Positions 51,166-60,756 of a stretch of DNA of 64,000 bases are shown here, piece by piece. Location: positions 248,001-312,000 of the forward strand of contig CANGYH010000001.1 in the NCBI GenBank assembly GCA_947458545.1, in the 5' to 3' direction. The position numbers and the translations under genes were made by a program. A model generated the notes under the pieces. The model saw nothing but the letters and a program-made list of their open reading frames with translations. It had not been told where the DNA came from and searched no databases. This stretch comes from Cytophagaceae bacterium. Lineage in GTDB: Bacteria > Bacteroidota > Bacteroidia > Cytophagales > Flexibacteraceae. Positions within the stretch are counted from its first letter, which is position 1. Every line of letters begins with the position of its first letter.

Positions 51166-52038
51166 CTAGCATAACACCTGAATGAGGCCTGGCTGGATTT
51201 GGGCCTCACAGGTGGTGGACTCGCCACCATATTCTCCATCTACCTGCCAGGGCCAGGGATGTTTCAACTCTAGTAAAATCTGTTTTCCGGTAAAACACTC
51301 AAAATAGTCTGGGTCTAGATTGCCGGTCATCAGGTCTAGCAAGATGTCTGGCCCCGCAGATTTGGGGAAATACTTGAGGACCACAACTTCGGCCAGCCCA
51401 TCGTCAGGCTTTCCGCGGGGGTTGATAAATAGATCAGACCCATAGCGCATGCCGTTGCAGACCGCTACGAGGTAGGCATCACCGTCATAGACTTGTTCTC
51501 CGTCAATGGTAAGCTTCAATTGATTGGGCCCTGCCGAGAAGTAAAAGCGCAGCAAGTGCCAGGCATAGGCCTTCAGCGTTCTGTAAGAGCCAGAGGCATA
51601 ATCCCTGATGACGCGGGCATTGAGCCCCATGTCGCTAAGGTGGAAGCAGGGCTTTTGATTTACCCAGATACCGTCTAGCGGCTTCGGCGTACCAAAAAAG
51701 AGTGTCTGTATTGCATCGGCCTCGGCCAGCGGCAGGCCCAGATCTTTGGCCAGTCCATTGCCGCTACCCATCGGCAAAATGCCCAACGGCACGCCGGTGC
51801 CAATAAGCGCACGTGCCACTAGGTGCACGGTGCCGTCGCCGCCCGCTGCCACCACCGCATCATATTTATCCGTGCAGATAAGATTGTGCAGTTCTTGCGC
51901 ATGCATCTCTTGTTCTAGCCAGAGGATATGCGGGCGGACTGCCCAAGGCAGTTCTTCAATCAAATCTATGAGGCCATGCTTATCTCTACCCCCGGCGACC
52001 GGGTTTATCAAGAAGAGATACTTTTGTCTGCTGGTCAT
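51166..52038 (-). CDS. Diacylglycerol/lipid kinase family protein
   Basis: A 290-residue soluble lipid kinase of the YegS/DAGK type. Seen: the N-terminal NPVAGGRDKHGLIDLIEE, the nucleotide-binding VVAAGGDGTVHLVARALI, GILPMGSGNGLAKDLGLP, and a C-terminal domain (GYSFVAVCNGMRYGSDLFINPRGKPDDGLAEVVVL, DGEYG). Such enzymes phosphorylate diacylglycerol or related lipids. No membrane segment. Closely follows the rhodanese gene region upstream on the same strand. Confidence 0.88.
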   Translation of the reverse strand: MTSRQKYLFLINPVAGGRDKHGLIDLIEELPWAVRPHILWLEQEMHAQELHNLICTDKYDAVVAAGGDGTVHLVARALIGTGVPLGILPMGSGNGLAKDLGLPLAEADAIQTLFFGTPKPLDGIWVNQKPCFHLSDMGLNARVIRDYASGSYRTLKAYAWHLLRFYFSAGPNQLKLTIDGEQVYDGDAYLVAVCNGMRYGSDLFINPRGKPDDGLAEVVVLKYFPKSAGPDILLDLMTGNLDPDYFECFTGKQILLELKHPWPWQVDGEYGGESTTCEAQIQPGLIQVLC

Positions 52039-52106
52039 TCGTGGCTAAATGTAACGGCTGTTTCTCAATAGGAACATGCTCTCTGAAGTTAGATTACTAC
52101 TAAATT

Positions 52107-53369
52107 ATGCAGTCTCAGTACCGGGTTTTTAAGTTTGGCGGTGCCTCCGTGAAGGATGCAGCCGGCCTTAGAAATGTTACGCAAATTCTTAGCCAAGAGC
52201 TTGCGCAAGGCGGCAGTATTGTGGTGGTAGTGTCTGCAATGGGTAAAACCACCAACAGCCTAGAGGCCATCTTAAATGGTGCTAACGCAGAGAGCATCAA
52301 CCAGTTGGCTAATCTTATTGCCTTGCACAAAGCACAGGCAACGCTGATATTAAAAGATGCCCAACCCTGCCTTGCTGAGCTAGACGGCTTGCATCTGCAG
52401 ATGCAGGCAGCCCTTGCCCTAGGCCGCTCACGACCCTTCGACGAGGCCTACGACCAATTCGTTAGCTTCGGCGAAGTGCTCAGTAGTTGTTTGCTCTTTG
52501 CTGCCGTACAGGAGGCTGGGCAAGCCGTTGCAATGCTAGACGCAAGGCGCATAATAAAGACCGATAGCACCTTTCGGGCACCGCAAGTCAATCTGCCCCT
52601 TACTACCTCTCTGCTAAGGCAAGCGGTAAGCAGCGCGCAAAAGCCCATATGCATCTTACAGGGCTTTATCGGCAGCGACGATTTTGGCCGTACCACCACC
52701 TTAGGGCGAGAAGGATCAGACTATACGGCGGCCTTGTGTGGAGCGGCCTTACAGGCACAAAGCGTCACGGTTTGGAAGGATGTGCCAGGTGTATTGAATG
52801 CAGACCCGAAGCGGTTGCCCCGCGCGCAACTGTTATCCAGCATCTCGTATGCCGAGGCTGCCGAAATGACTTTTTATGGAGCCACAGTCCTCCATCCCAA
52901 AACGCTTAAGCCGCTCGCAGAGGCTAACATTCCGCTGTACGTCCGCAGCTTTGTAGATCCTACGCTCCCAGGTACCGAAATAGGCCCCGGGCAGGGCAAA
53001 CAAGCCGCAGATATCTTTCTGCAACAAGATCAGGTAGCCTTGCTACACTGCAAAACCAAAGATCTAAGCTTTGTATCTGAGCTGTACGTTGCGCGATTGC
53101 TACAGACAGCCCATCAAGTAGGCCTGCGGGTCCTTACGCTGCAAGCAAGTGCCCTCGATCTTAAGCTCGTTGTTTTACAAGACTTTGGGCGGGCGGCCCA
53201 GTTCGCCTCTCTCTTGCAGCAAGATTATGATGTAACGGCAGATTACGATCTGGCTCTGGCCACTTTTATGAACGGAGCTCCTGCGTTTGTGGCCAGCCAG
53301 TTGGCAGGCAAAACCATAGTGCTGCAGCAGCAGGTTGGTTCTAACCTTTATGCGCTTATCCGCGCTTAG
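52107..53369 (+). CDS. lysC: Aspartate kinase
   Basis: First enzyme of the aspartate pathway (lysine, threonine, methionine, and DAP for the cell wall). 420 residues, the single-function type. Seen: VFKFGGASVKDAAGLRN, VVVVSAMGKTTNSLEA, the FSFGEVLSSCLLFA helix, TTTLGREGSDYTAALCG, KDVPGVLNADP and two C-terminal ACT-like domains (about 295-420) for feedback regulation. The ATG at 52107 gives MQSQYRVFKFGG. Divergent from the lipid kinase. The downstream part of the pathway, dapD, is in the same window at 4.4 kb. Its end overlaps the Sua5 gene by 14 bp convergently. Confidence 0.94.
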   Translation: MQSQYRVFKFGGASVKDAAGLRNVTQILSQELAQGGSIVVVVSAMGKTTNSLEAILNGANAESINQLANLIALHKAQATLILKDAQPCLAELDGLHLQMQAALALGRSRPFDEAYDQFVSFGEVLSSCLLFAAVQEAGQAVAMLDARRIIKTDSTFRAPQVNLPLTTSLLRQAVSSAQKPICILQGFIGSDDFGRTTTLGREGSDYTAALCGAALQAQSVTVWKDVPGVLNADPKRLPRAQLLSSISYAEAAEMTFYGATVLHPKTLKPLAEANIPLYVRSFVDPTLPGTEIGPGQGKQAADIFLQQDQVALLHCKTKDLSFVSELYVARLLQTAHQVGLRVLTLQASALDLKLVVLQDFGRAAQFASLLQQDYDVTADYDLALATFMNGAPAFVASQLAGKTIVLQQQVGSNLYALIRA

Positions 53370-54333
53370 CTGCTGCCCTGCGCAGCCTGTCGTTGATGGC
53401 ACGGCCCAGGCCTGTTTCTGGGGCCAGGCAAGCAACAATCTCTGTAAAGTTGCCTGCGTCTGCCTTGTGCAGTATTCCAAAAAGGGCGGCCGCGGCTTCT
53501 GCCAGGCTACCACTTGCAGAGAGCAAATACTGCTGTTTATAGGGCAATGTGCTTCTTTCGTTAAAGCCTATAAAGACAGCATCGGATGGGTCAAGCCCTG
53601 CGGGTACCTCAGAAGGGGTAGGAGAGAGCCATAACTTCTTTGCCGGTGCGTAGTGGCTGCTTAACTGCCCCGGGGCTCCTGGAGCGGTTGGATTAGAGGG
53701 CTCAAGCGATGATGCTGGTACCCAAGCAAGGCCAGGCAGCAGGGCTTCGAGCGCCTCTTGTGGTATTCCACCTTGCCTGTAAATGATACCTTGATTGGCT
53801 GTAAGCCTCACAACGGTGCTTTCAACCCCTACCTGGCAGGGTCCTCCGTCCAAAATATAATCAACTTTGCCGCCCAACTGGCCCTCCACATGGGCAGCTG
53901 TGGTAGGCGATATATACCCGAAAGGATTGGCGCTCGGTGCTGCCAGCGGAAAATCCAGCGCCGCCAACACTTGTAGCGCCATGGGATGGTTGGGCACCCG
54001 CACAGCAACATAAGGGCTTCCGCTGGTTACAAGAGCCGGTATTTGGTCTGGTTTAGGCACCAGCAGGGTTAACGGCCCGGGGCTAAAATGCCTAAGAAGG
54101 CGGAGCTCGTCAGCCGTAAGGCCTGGGATAAGCTGCCTGATGCGCTCTACCGATGCAAAGTGGCATATCAGCGGATCGAAGAAGGGCCTGTTCTTGGCTT
54201 CGAAAATGCGTGCTATGGTCTCAACGCGCAAGGCATTGCCCGCCAAGCCATAAACTGTCTCCGTAGGCAATGCCACAAGGCCTCCCTGGCGTAGAAAATG
54301 TAGGGCCTTTTCTAAGGCACTTTGGGCAAACAT
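53356..54333 (-). CDS. L-threonylcarbamoyladenylate synthase (Sua5/TsaC family)
   Basis: Makes L-threonylcarbamoyladenylate for t6A37 modification of tRNA. About 325 residues: YrdC/TsaC domain (about 7-195) with PTETVYGLAGNAL, KNRPFFDPLICHF, PGPLTLLVPK, VAVRVPNHPMALQVL and APSANPFGYISPT, followed by the Sua5 C-terminal domain (about 205-325, GQLSSHYAPAKKLWL). The ATG at 54333 (MFAQSALEKAL) gives the standard N-terminus; a longer in-frame start at 54447 overlaps the membrane-protein gene. Sua5-type length, so it may differ in regulation from short TsaC. Confidence 0.93.
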   Translation of the reverse strand: MFAQSALEKALHFLRQGGLVALPTETVYGLAGNALRVETIARIFEAKNRPFFDPLICHFASVERIRQLIPGLTADELRLLRHFSPGPLTLLVPKPDQIPALVTSGSPYVAVRVPNHPMALQVLAALDFPLAAPSANPFGYISPTTAAHVEGQLGGKVDYILDGGPCQVGVESTVVRLTANQGIIYRQGGIPQEALEALLPGLAWVPASSLEPSNPTAPGAPGQLSSHYAPAKKLWLSPTPSEVPAGLDPSDAVFIGFNERSTLPYKQQYLLSASGSLAEAAAALFGILHKADAGNFTEIVACLAPETGLGRAINDRLRRAAAKRG

Positions 54334-54337
54334 TGGG

Positions 54338-55582
54338 TCAAATATCCACTCCCCAAATGGCTTTGGCGGCCATCCGGAGCACCTTAGGAAAGATGGGTCC
54401 CATCCAAAGTACCGTAGTGCCGACGGTGAAAAGTGGCGGGAAGGCAAATGCCGTTACGGCCAATAGGGGCGGTACACGTGTGCAGGTAGATAGGCTTTCG
54501 TGCCGGGCTATGGCAAACAGCCCCGCCAAAGCAGCCGGAAATAGATAAGCCGTGCAGCGCGTCAGGTCTAGTACCAGCATCATGGCAGCCAGGCATATAC
54601 ACATATAAAGCGTGTAAAGCACCCCCAATAATCGCTGCTTGGTAAACCACCAATAAATCGCGGGCAGAAAACCTACGAAAAGGTAGAAGTCTAAGCCAGA
54701 CAGAAGGCCGATTGCCGCCACCTGAAAGTTACCCCTGAAGGTAATTAGCCCCAAATTTTCGCTTGTGGCGCCGTTTTGGAGGCCGAATTGATGAGTCAGA
54801 TAGATCCGTATCACCACGGCCAGACTTAGCGTAACCAGGGCTGGCCAAGCCTCAAACCAGATGTTTTTTAACTTAGGAGACTCGTTGCGCCAGAACCGCA
54901 TATAAATCCAAAGCCGGGCAACCACGCAAAGAGGCACTGCCAAAAAGGCGCGCTCGTCTACAAATAAGGCCCCCAACCATGCCAGCATGGCAACGTACCT
55001 CTGTGGAGCCATTAAGCTAAGCAAGAGGAGCAGGTAACAATAACCGTCGAAGTAGCCTATGACATCTACAAAGAACCCCTTGCCGACATAGGTAAAGGCA
55101 AAGCCCAATGCAAGCCAAAAGCTAGCCCAGCCATCAAACCCTACACGCCTACAAAGGGCCAACAGCGTCCGGAAGAATAACCATCCCGCCACAGGTAGCA
55201 GAGCCAGAAACCAGAGGATTGAAAATTGCCCCAGATGTGCCAAAACGGGCAACAATAGCCGAAATGCAATCTGCCCATGGTGTAGCTCGGCCGGGTAATC
55301 ACGTGGTGTCAGCGGATGCTCAGCCTGCGCCTGGAGCGCTTGCCAGTTGGTGGCTACGATTACGTTGGGGTGCAAAAACAGGTCGTAGCTGGGAAAGGAG
55401 CAAACAATACAAACCAGGCAAAGACCTAGGGCTGCCCAGCTTTCAGTACGATGGGGGTGTGCGTCAAGCTGACAGCTGTATAGCCGCCGCGCGCGGGTGT
55501 AGTATTTGTATAGTTCAATTATGAGCAAGGCAGACGTGGATTTTCTTAGAGAGTATGGAGTAGGATAGATTCTGTTTATCAA
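54338..55582 (-). CDS. Polytopic integral membrane protein
   Basis: About 414 residues with roughly nine hydrophobic segments (for example WAALGLCLVCIVCSF, GQFSILWFLALLPVAGWLFF, YVGKGFFVDVIGYFDGYCYLLLLLSL, FLAVPLCVVARLWIYMRF, YLFVGFLPAIYWWF, LYTLYMCICLAAMMLVLDL) and several extracytoplasmic loops rich in aromatic residues. I recognise no family for certain; the layout resembles polyprenyl-linked glycosyltransferases (GT-C) but no catalytic motif stands out. The upstream start TTG 55582 is uncertain; the first ~45 residues are hydrophilic and may not be translated. It is 4 bp upstream of the Sua5 start (head-to-tail, 54338 vs 54333), probably one transcript. Confidence 0.6.
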   Translation of the reverse strand: MINRIYPTPYSLRKSTSALLIIELYKYYTRARRLYSCQLDAHPHRTESWAALGLCLVCIVCSFPSYDLFLHPNVIVATNWQALQAQAEHPLTPRDYPAELHHGQIAFRLLLPVLAHLGQFSILWFLALLPVAGWLFFRTLLALCRRVGFDGWASFWLALGFAFTYVGKGFFVDVIGYFDGYCYLLLLLSLMAPQRYVAMLAWLGALFVDERAFLAVPLCVVARLWIYMRFWRNESPKLKNIWFEAWPALVTLSLAVVIRIYLTHQFGLQNGATSENLGLITFRGNFQVAAIGLLSGLDFYLFVGFLPAIYWWFTKQRLLGVLYTLYMCICLAAMMLVLDLTRCTAYLFPAALAGLFAIARHESLSTCTRVPPLLAVTAFAFPPLFTVGTTVLWMGPIFPKVLRMAAKAIWGVDI

Positions 55583-55742
55583 ATACTTATGCTATCTCAG
55601 CGAAAAGGTTGATTAACGTGGCTGATTCTTTATAAACTGCAAATTTACGCATGATATTTGTAGCTACATGAATTGCAACCGAAGTGGCAGGTATCCGTTC
55701 CGGTAGGGGAACCCTTACGGTACACCCGGTAGCACCAACCAC

Positions 55743-56348
55743 ATGAGCGAAGTTAGAAACCATCTGACCGAAAAGCGCGAGCGGGATTTACAGTTCGAAA
55801 AGGAGTTTATGCCCTTTGCGACATCGCTGTACAATTTCGCTTTTAGGCTTTCTATGGACGAAGACGATGCAAGCGACCTGGTGCAGGACACTTACCTGAA
55901 AGCGTACCGCTTCTTCAACAGCTATCAGCCTGGCACCAACGCCAAGGCATGGTTATTCCGCATACTCAAGAATACGTTTATCAACGAGTTCAGGCGCAAG
56001 AGCAAGCTACCCATCAAGGTAGATTATCAGGACGTTGAAAGTTACTACAACAGCGACGATGTGGATGAGCCCGCCACCACCGACCTCCGCTCAGAAACTG
56101 TGCGCGAGCTTTTGGGCGATGAAGTGGCTAAGGCGTTGAACTCCATCGATGTTGATTTTAGGACAGTTATCGTGCTTTGCGACATTGAGGGGTTCACCTA
56201 CGAGGAGATGGCCAAAATTCTGGACATTCCTATCGGTACCGTCCGTAGTAGGCTGCACCGAGCGAGGCAACTGTTAAAACAGCAACTAATAGAATACGCC
56301 CGAAACCATGGCTACACGGCTAATGATAGACCTGAGGACGGCGACTAA
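55743..56348 (+). CDS. ECF RNA polymerase sigma factor (SigR-like)
   Basis: A 201-residue ECF sigma factor. Region 2: EFMPFATSLYNFAFRLSMDEDDASDLVQDTYLKAYRFFNSYQPGTNAKAWLFRILKNTFINEFRRK; region 4 helix-turn-helix: FRTVIVLCDIEGFTYEEMAKILDIPIGTVRSRLHRARQLLKQQL. Sequence of region 2 resembles the SigR/RpoE-like group that responds to redox stress and is held by RsrA-type zinc anti-sigma factors. The window encodes one such protein at 24.1 kb but no anti-sigma gene adjacent here. It stands alone and its stop overlaps the convergent nuclease gene by 4 bp. Confidence 0.9.
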   Translation: MSEVRNHLTEKRERDLQFEKEFMPFATSLYNFAFRLSMDEDDASDLVQDTYLKAYRFFNSYQPGTNAKAWLFRILKNTFINEFRRKSKLPIKVDYQDVESYYNSDDVDEPATTDLRSETVRELLGDEVAKALNSIDVDFRTVIVLCDIEGFTYEEMAKILDIPIGTVRSRLHRARQLLKQQLIEYARNHGYTANDRPEDGD

Positions 56349-57775
56349 AGTTCGAACGCTTCTCCAGGGGCGGGAGCAGAAACCCCGGCGTAACCTTCTT
56401 GCCGGAGTTTAGAGGCAAAGTCTAGCATAGGCTCTTTGTCTCCGTGTACTAGAAAGACGTGCTTAAGCCTTTGCTTGTCTTGCTGGCCGACGAATTTGAG
56501 TAGGCCGTTTAGGTCAGCATGGCCAGAGAAGATATCCGTACGCTCGATGTTGGCGCGCACCTGATATTCTTTGCCCTCATTATAGATTTTGTCTTGCCCT
56601 TGGATGAGCGAGTGGCTAAGCGTCCCTTCAGGGGCAAAGCCGACAATGAAAATGGTAGCGTAAGGATTCTCGATGTTGCGCTTGACGTGATACTCAATCC
56701 GCCCGCCTTTAATCATCCCTGAGCTTGAGATGATGATGCATGGCTCGTTGTAATCGTTGATGGCCTTACTTTTATCAGGGTCTGCCACGAACTCGAAGTT
56801 CTCAAAATCGAAAAGATGGTTGTGCTCTTGCCCAAACTTGCGCGCCTGCCCATTAAGTTGGTGCTGATACTTGGTAAACACCTTGGTGCTTTGCAAGGCC
56901 ATGGGGCTGTCTGAGAAAACCTTGATGGGCTCGAAACCCCGCTCAGAGTACAGGCGATTGAGCGTGTACAGAATGGCTTGCGTCCGCCCGATAGAGAATG
57001 CCGGGATCAGCAGGCGCCCGGGGATGTCCACGCAAGTACGCTGGATAACGTCTTGCATGATATCGACAGGATCGCCCTTGTCGGTGTGGTAGCGGTTGCC
57101 ATAAGTGGACTCGCAGATGAGGTAATCCACTTCCGGAAAAGGTGCCGGATCTACCAGCAACGGATAATCGTACCGGCCCAGGTCGCCTGAAAAACCGATG
57201 CGCTTTACTTGCTGGCCTTCGGTTACTTCCAAGTAAATGCTGCCGGCGCCCAACAAGTGGCCTGCCGTGTAAAAGCAAACCTTGATTGTATCTGTTAGCT
57301 GGAAGGGTTTGTCAAGGCTTACCTGCTGGAACCTATCCATGACCTCATCTACATGGTCGGCAAAGTAGAGTTCGTTGAATTGCTGGGCAGCAGCCTTGTC
57401 TTTGGTCTTTTTCTGGCTCAGGGCCTTGGCCTTTTTGGAGTGCAGGTTGGCCGAGTCGTATAGCAAAATGGTGGTGAGCTCACGGGTGGGGGCTGTGCAA
57501 TAAATCTGCCCCTCAAAGCCTGCGCGCACCAGGTTGGGCAGCATACCGCTATGATCCAAATGAGCGTGGGTTAGCAGCACACAGCTAATAGTACTTGCGT
57601 CAAAAGGAAACAGCGCACCATCATAGGCTGGCTCCCAGGTCGGCACGTAATCGTCTTGGCGTCGCTCGCGGCTCATGTCCAAGCCACAGTCTATCAGTAT
57701 CTTGTAGTCTCCTTGCTCTAGCAAAAACATGCTGCCTGTTACTTGCTGGGCAGCACCCCAAAAGGTTAGTCTCAT
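56345..57775 (-). CDS. MBL-fold / beta-CASP ribonuclease-like protein
   Basis: A 476-residue protein of the RNA-processing metallo-beta-lactamase family (RNase J/CPSF73-like, exonuclease of the YSH1 type). Seen: the N-terminal start MRLTFWGAAQQVTGSMFLLE, metal motif THAHLDHSG, GHLLGAGS, GDLGRYDYPLL, the beta-CASP insert (RLLIPAFSIGRTQAILYTLNRL, VFSDSPMALQ), ISSSGMIKGGRIEYH, and the C-terminal SGHADLNGLLKFV and HGDKEPM. Likely a cytoplasmic RNA exo/endonuclease. The ATG at 57775 is preferred to a longer in-frame start. It follows the AddB-like gene by 52 bp. Confidence 0.9.
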   Translation of the reverse strand: MRLTFWGAAQQVTGSMFLLEQGDYKILIDCGLDMSRERRQDDYVPTWEPAYDGALFPFDASTISCVLLTHAHLDHSGMLPNLVRAGFEGQIYCTAPTRELTTILLYDSANLHSKKAKALSQKKTKDKAAAQQFNELYFADHVDEVMDRFQQVSLDKPFQLTDTIKVCFYTAGHLLGAGSIYLEVTEGQQVKRIGFSGDLGRYDYPLLVDPAPFPEVDYLICESTYGNRYHTDKGDPVDIMQDVIQRTCVDIPGRLLIPAFSIGRTQAILYTLNRLYSERGFEPIKVFSDSPMALQSTKVFTKYQHQLNGQARKFGQEHNHLFDFENFEFVADPDKSKAINDYNEPCIIISSSGMIKGGRIEYHVKRNIENPYATIFIVGFAPEGTLSHSLIQGQDKIYNEGKEYQVRANIERTDIFSGHADLNGLLKFVGQQDKQRLKHVFLVHGDKEPMLDFASKLRQEGYAGVSAPAPGEAFEL

Positions 57776-57827
57776 TCGTATTCTGTCGGCACTTATGTGC
57801 CGAATGGGCCCTGCGTGGTTGGCTGTA

Positions 57828-60650
57828 TCAGTTCCTGTGGCAAAGCCCTGCAAAGGAACAATACTTACAGGCATTATGGTTGGCTGTCTGAGTAAACGGG
57901 ATGGCTGGGTCAAAAATTTCTTTTACCAGCAACTTTAGGTTCTGTTCAATCTCCGTGCTATGTGCAGCTACGTTGTCAATCAGAACTTTGTTGACCGTAA
58001 AAGACTCTACAGATAGCCCAGCGGGGTTGTTGCCATACAGATCACCAATCCGGACAACGGTTGGTTTAACGGCAGGTTCGCCTTCTGCTTTGTGCAACAG
58101 CCAGGCGTAAAGAATAATCTGGAATGCCTCTTTTAGCTTCCACTTGGTGCGGTCCGCATGTCCGAAAAGCTCCTCCCAAGACTTAAAAGAGGTCTCTACT
58201 TTGCTCCCGGTTTTGTAATCGACGATCTCAACGCTGCCATCTGGCAACCTGTCGGCACGGTCAAACCTACCGTTTAGTTGTACCCGCAGGGTTTTGTTGG
58301 CGGTCTCTATGGGCAACGCGAAAGTCTGAGATAGCTTATCTTCTAGTTTCAAGAGGACAAACGGGGCCCGCGCCTTGTCTCTTGCAAGCAAACGCTCCAC
58401 CACGTCTTCTACCACCTCTTGCACCACGGGCACAAACGACAGCTCGTCAATGTCAGCCGTCGAGTTGCAATGGTATTCTGCCGTCATTTTGCCCGCAACG
58501 GCCTCTAGTCTCCTTTCCGAGAGTTTTTCGATGTCATGGGCATAGACCAACTTGCCTTTAAAATCATCATAGAGCGCCTCCATACTGTTGTGCACCAAGT
58601 TGCCAAAGCGGCTGCTGTCAACCTCTTCCGTCAGTACCTCAAGCTCGCTCAACTGCATCACCTTAGATAAATAGAACTGCAGGGGGCACTCCAGGTAAAC
58701 CGTCAAAGCAGTGGGAAACAAGGGCTTGCTTGCGCCTTCATATTCGCCTATCAAAAAGAGCTTCAATTGATTCATCACGGCCTCGGTCTTTTCGATGCGG
58801 ATGGCCTTGGGCCGGTGTGCCTCAGCGGGCACCATGCAAAGCTTATGGTCGGCCTGCAACTGCCAATAAGTCTCTAGCTGTGCTATAAACCTACTTGGCT
58901 CGCTCTGGCTCATTTCGTCGCCTCCGTCCGTCACATAAAAGCAGCATTCCATGACCCGCTGGCACATTCTGAAAAAGAGGTATGCTTGCTGGGCTGCATC
59001 GTCCTTGGGGGTAGTCATCCCCATTACTCCCCTAAAGGCTAATGGAATAAGGCCATATCTGGGCAGAGAGGCAGGCAAAGCACCTTCGTTGGCATTAAGA
59101 AAGTAGATGGCGTCAAAGTCTTGCGTTTGCAAATCGGCCAACGTCCCGCAGACGACGCCCGTTTGGGTAGCATCGGCAGACAACCTGCACCCGCGCAGCT
59201 CGCTGCTAAACACCGACCAAAACAAGCGGGCATCCTCGGGGCAGCGCTCGGCCAAAAGTTCTGTTAGCTGGTTGTACTTGGCCAGGGCAACCTGTATTTG
59301 CTCTATTACATCTGTCTGGGCCTCTAGGCGGGCTCTGGTGTAAATTTCTAGCAGTGCCTTATGCCAGAAATGACTTGTAGATACCTGATCATCAGCCGCC
59401 AGAGCAAGGATGGGCGCTGTTTGCAGGGCGGCTTTAGCATACAAGAGTGCATCTGCCCAAGGCTCGGCAGCCAGCAGATGCCATAGAGGATGCTGCTGCA
59501 AAGGTTTTAGCCAAGGCTTGGGTATGCGGGTGCGGCTCGGTGCCGATATTAGCCGGAGCCGCAATTTTTGAAGAGCTTCCAGAAGACTGAACACAGGGCT
59601 ATGCGCCATACCCTGCGTTTGTAGGTTGGTGGCCTTTATGTCTGCCTCGGCCAATAGCGCCACTACGCCCGCAGCTTCGGTTTCTTCGGCAACGACTATG
59701 GCTATGGATTGGTGTGGGTTTTTGGCTAGCCGCTCCACCACCCAAGCTCTGCAAGCCTGCTGGCCAGGCAATTGCCCGCCACCTTTCAGAACGGTAAAGG
59801 CAGGCCTGCCATCTGATGCTTTTATGCTGATTAGGTTATTTGCCAACAGATGCGTTTTGCCCCAGCGCTTCTGAAAGCGTGTAGCTTCTTCAGTGTTGGT
59901 TTCTGGCACCAATGCATCAATCACAACACAGGCAGCCCCATGCCGCACAAAGGCGGCCATAATGGCCTCCTGGCTTTTAGACACCTTGTTAAAGCCCACA
60001 AAGGCCACCTTTGCCCCAATGGCAGGTGCAGTATCTGCAGCGAGTTTTTCGCTCAACTGCCGGTAAAAACTGCCGCGGAAGGTGGTTTTTTGAGCTGCCA
60101 ACCGTGCCACAAACTCCGCGTACACCTGGGGTAGTACGCCGAAAAAAGCTAGCCTCTCTGCGCCGCTCTCTATCCTGTCTTCGTTTTTGTAGCCCGACCA
60201 GTACTGCTTGATGATAGCCTCTTCTTCTGGCGTTACAAAATCAGCAAAGAGCTGAAAGATCTCCGTTTCTTCTACCAGGCTTCTGAACAGCAGTTTGGCG
60301 TCAACCTCTTGGGCTTCAATCTCTTCAAAATCTGTCAGGAGTAGCTCTATCAAGTGCCTGTTTTGCTCGAAGTTGTTCTTGGCCGGCAGCACGGCCTCTA
60401 CGGCCTCTTGAAGCACAATCATTAATTGTAGCTTGGGCGCAATGGGTAGCGGCATCAAATCTTGGCAAAACCGCTGCAGCGTTACAACCTTGGGCAGCAA
60501 GATGGGTGCTTGCCGCCGCGCAGCATACCTGGACGCAGCTTGCTCAAAGGCGGCAAGGGCATTTTTATCAGGCAACACAACTGTTGCCTCTCCCAGTGCG
60601 GGGCCAAACCTTTGGTCTAATTCACTAATCGCGTCGAGCAAGAATGCCAT
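57828..60650 (-). CDS. PD-(D/E)XK nuclease family protein (AddB-like)
   Basis: A 940-residue protein: N-terminal helicase-like/structural region (about 1-620, VVLPDKNALAAFEQA, FVGFNKVSKSQEAIMAAF, IAIVVAEETEAAGVVALL) without a clear Walker A motif, then a C-terminal PD-(D/E)XK nuclease (about 640-940) with YLECPLQFYLSK, FGNLVHNSMEALY, GRFDRADRLPDGSVEIVDYKTGSK and EAFQIILYAWLL. Four cysteines (one in YLECP, three in CKYCSFAGLCHRN) probably bind an Fe-S cluster, as in AddB and Cas4. This is the AddB-like half of a recombinational repair nuclease; an AddA helicase is not in the window. The start ATG at 60650 gives MAFLLDAIS. Confidence 0.82.
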   Translation of the reverse strand: MAFLLDAISELDQRFGPALGEATVVLPDKNALAAFEQAASRYAARRQAPILLPKVVTLQRFCQDLMPLPIAPKLQLMIVLQEAVEAVLPAKNNFEQNRHLIELLLTDFEEIEAQEVDAKLLFRSLVEETEIFQLFADFVTPEEEAIIKQYWSGYKNEDRIESGAERLAFFGVLPQVYAEFVARLAAQKTTFRGSFYRQLSEKLAADTAPAIGAKVAFVGFNKVSKSQEAIMAAFVRHGAACVVIDALVPETNTEEATRFQKRWGKTHLLANNLISIKASDGRPAFTVLKGGGQLPGQQACRAWVVERLAKNPHQSIAIVVAEETEAAGVVALLAEADIKATNLQTQGMAHSPVFSLLEALQKLRLRLISAPSRTRIPKPWLKPLQQHPLWHLLAAEPWADALLYAKAALQTAPILALAADDQVSTSHFWHKALLEIYTRARLEAQTDVIEQIQVALAKYNQLTELLAERCPEDARLFWSVFSSELRGCRLSADATQTGVVCGTLADLQTQDFDAIYFLNANEGALPASLPRYGLIPLAFRGVMGMTTPKDDAAQQAYLFFRMCQRVMECCFYVTDGGDEMSQSEPSRFIAQLETYWQLQADHKLCMVPAEAHRPKAIRIEKTEAVMNQLKLFLIGEYEGASKPLFPTALTVYLECPLQFYLSKVMQLSELEVLTEEVDSSRFGNLVHNSMEALYDDFKGKLVYAHDIEKLSERRLEAVAGKMTAEYHCNSTADIDELSFVPVVQEVVEDVVERLLARDKARAPFVLLKLEDKLSQTFALPIETANKTLRVQLNGRFDRADRLPDGSVEIVDYKTGSKVETSFKSWEELFGHADRTKWKLKEAFQIILYAWLLHKAEGEPAVKPTVVRIGDLYGNNPAGLSVESFTVNKVLIDNVAAHSTEIEQNLKLLVKEIFDPAIPFTQTANHNACKYCSFAGLCHRN

Positions 60651-60756
60651 ACGAGGCTAAGGTCTTAAGGATGATTGCCAAAAGTTGGCGATAGCAGCAG
60701 GTGCAGCAGTAAAGAGCTGGCCATGCAGGCCCGTACGGCCTGCAAAACGAGCATAA

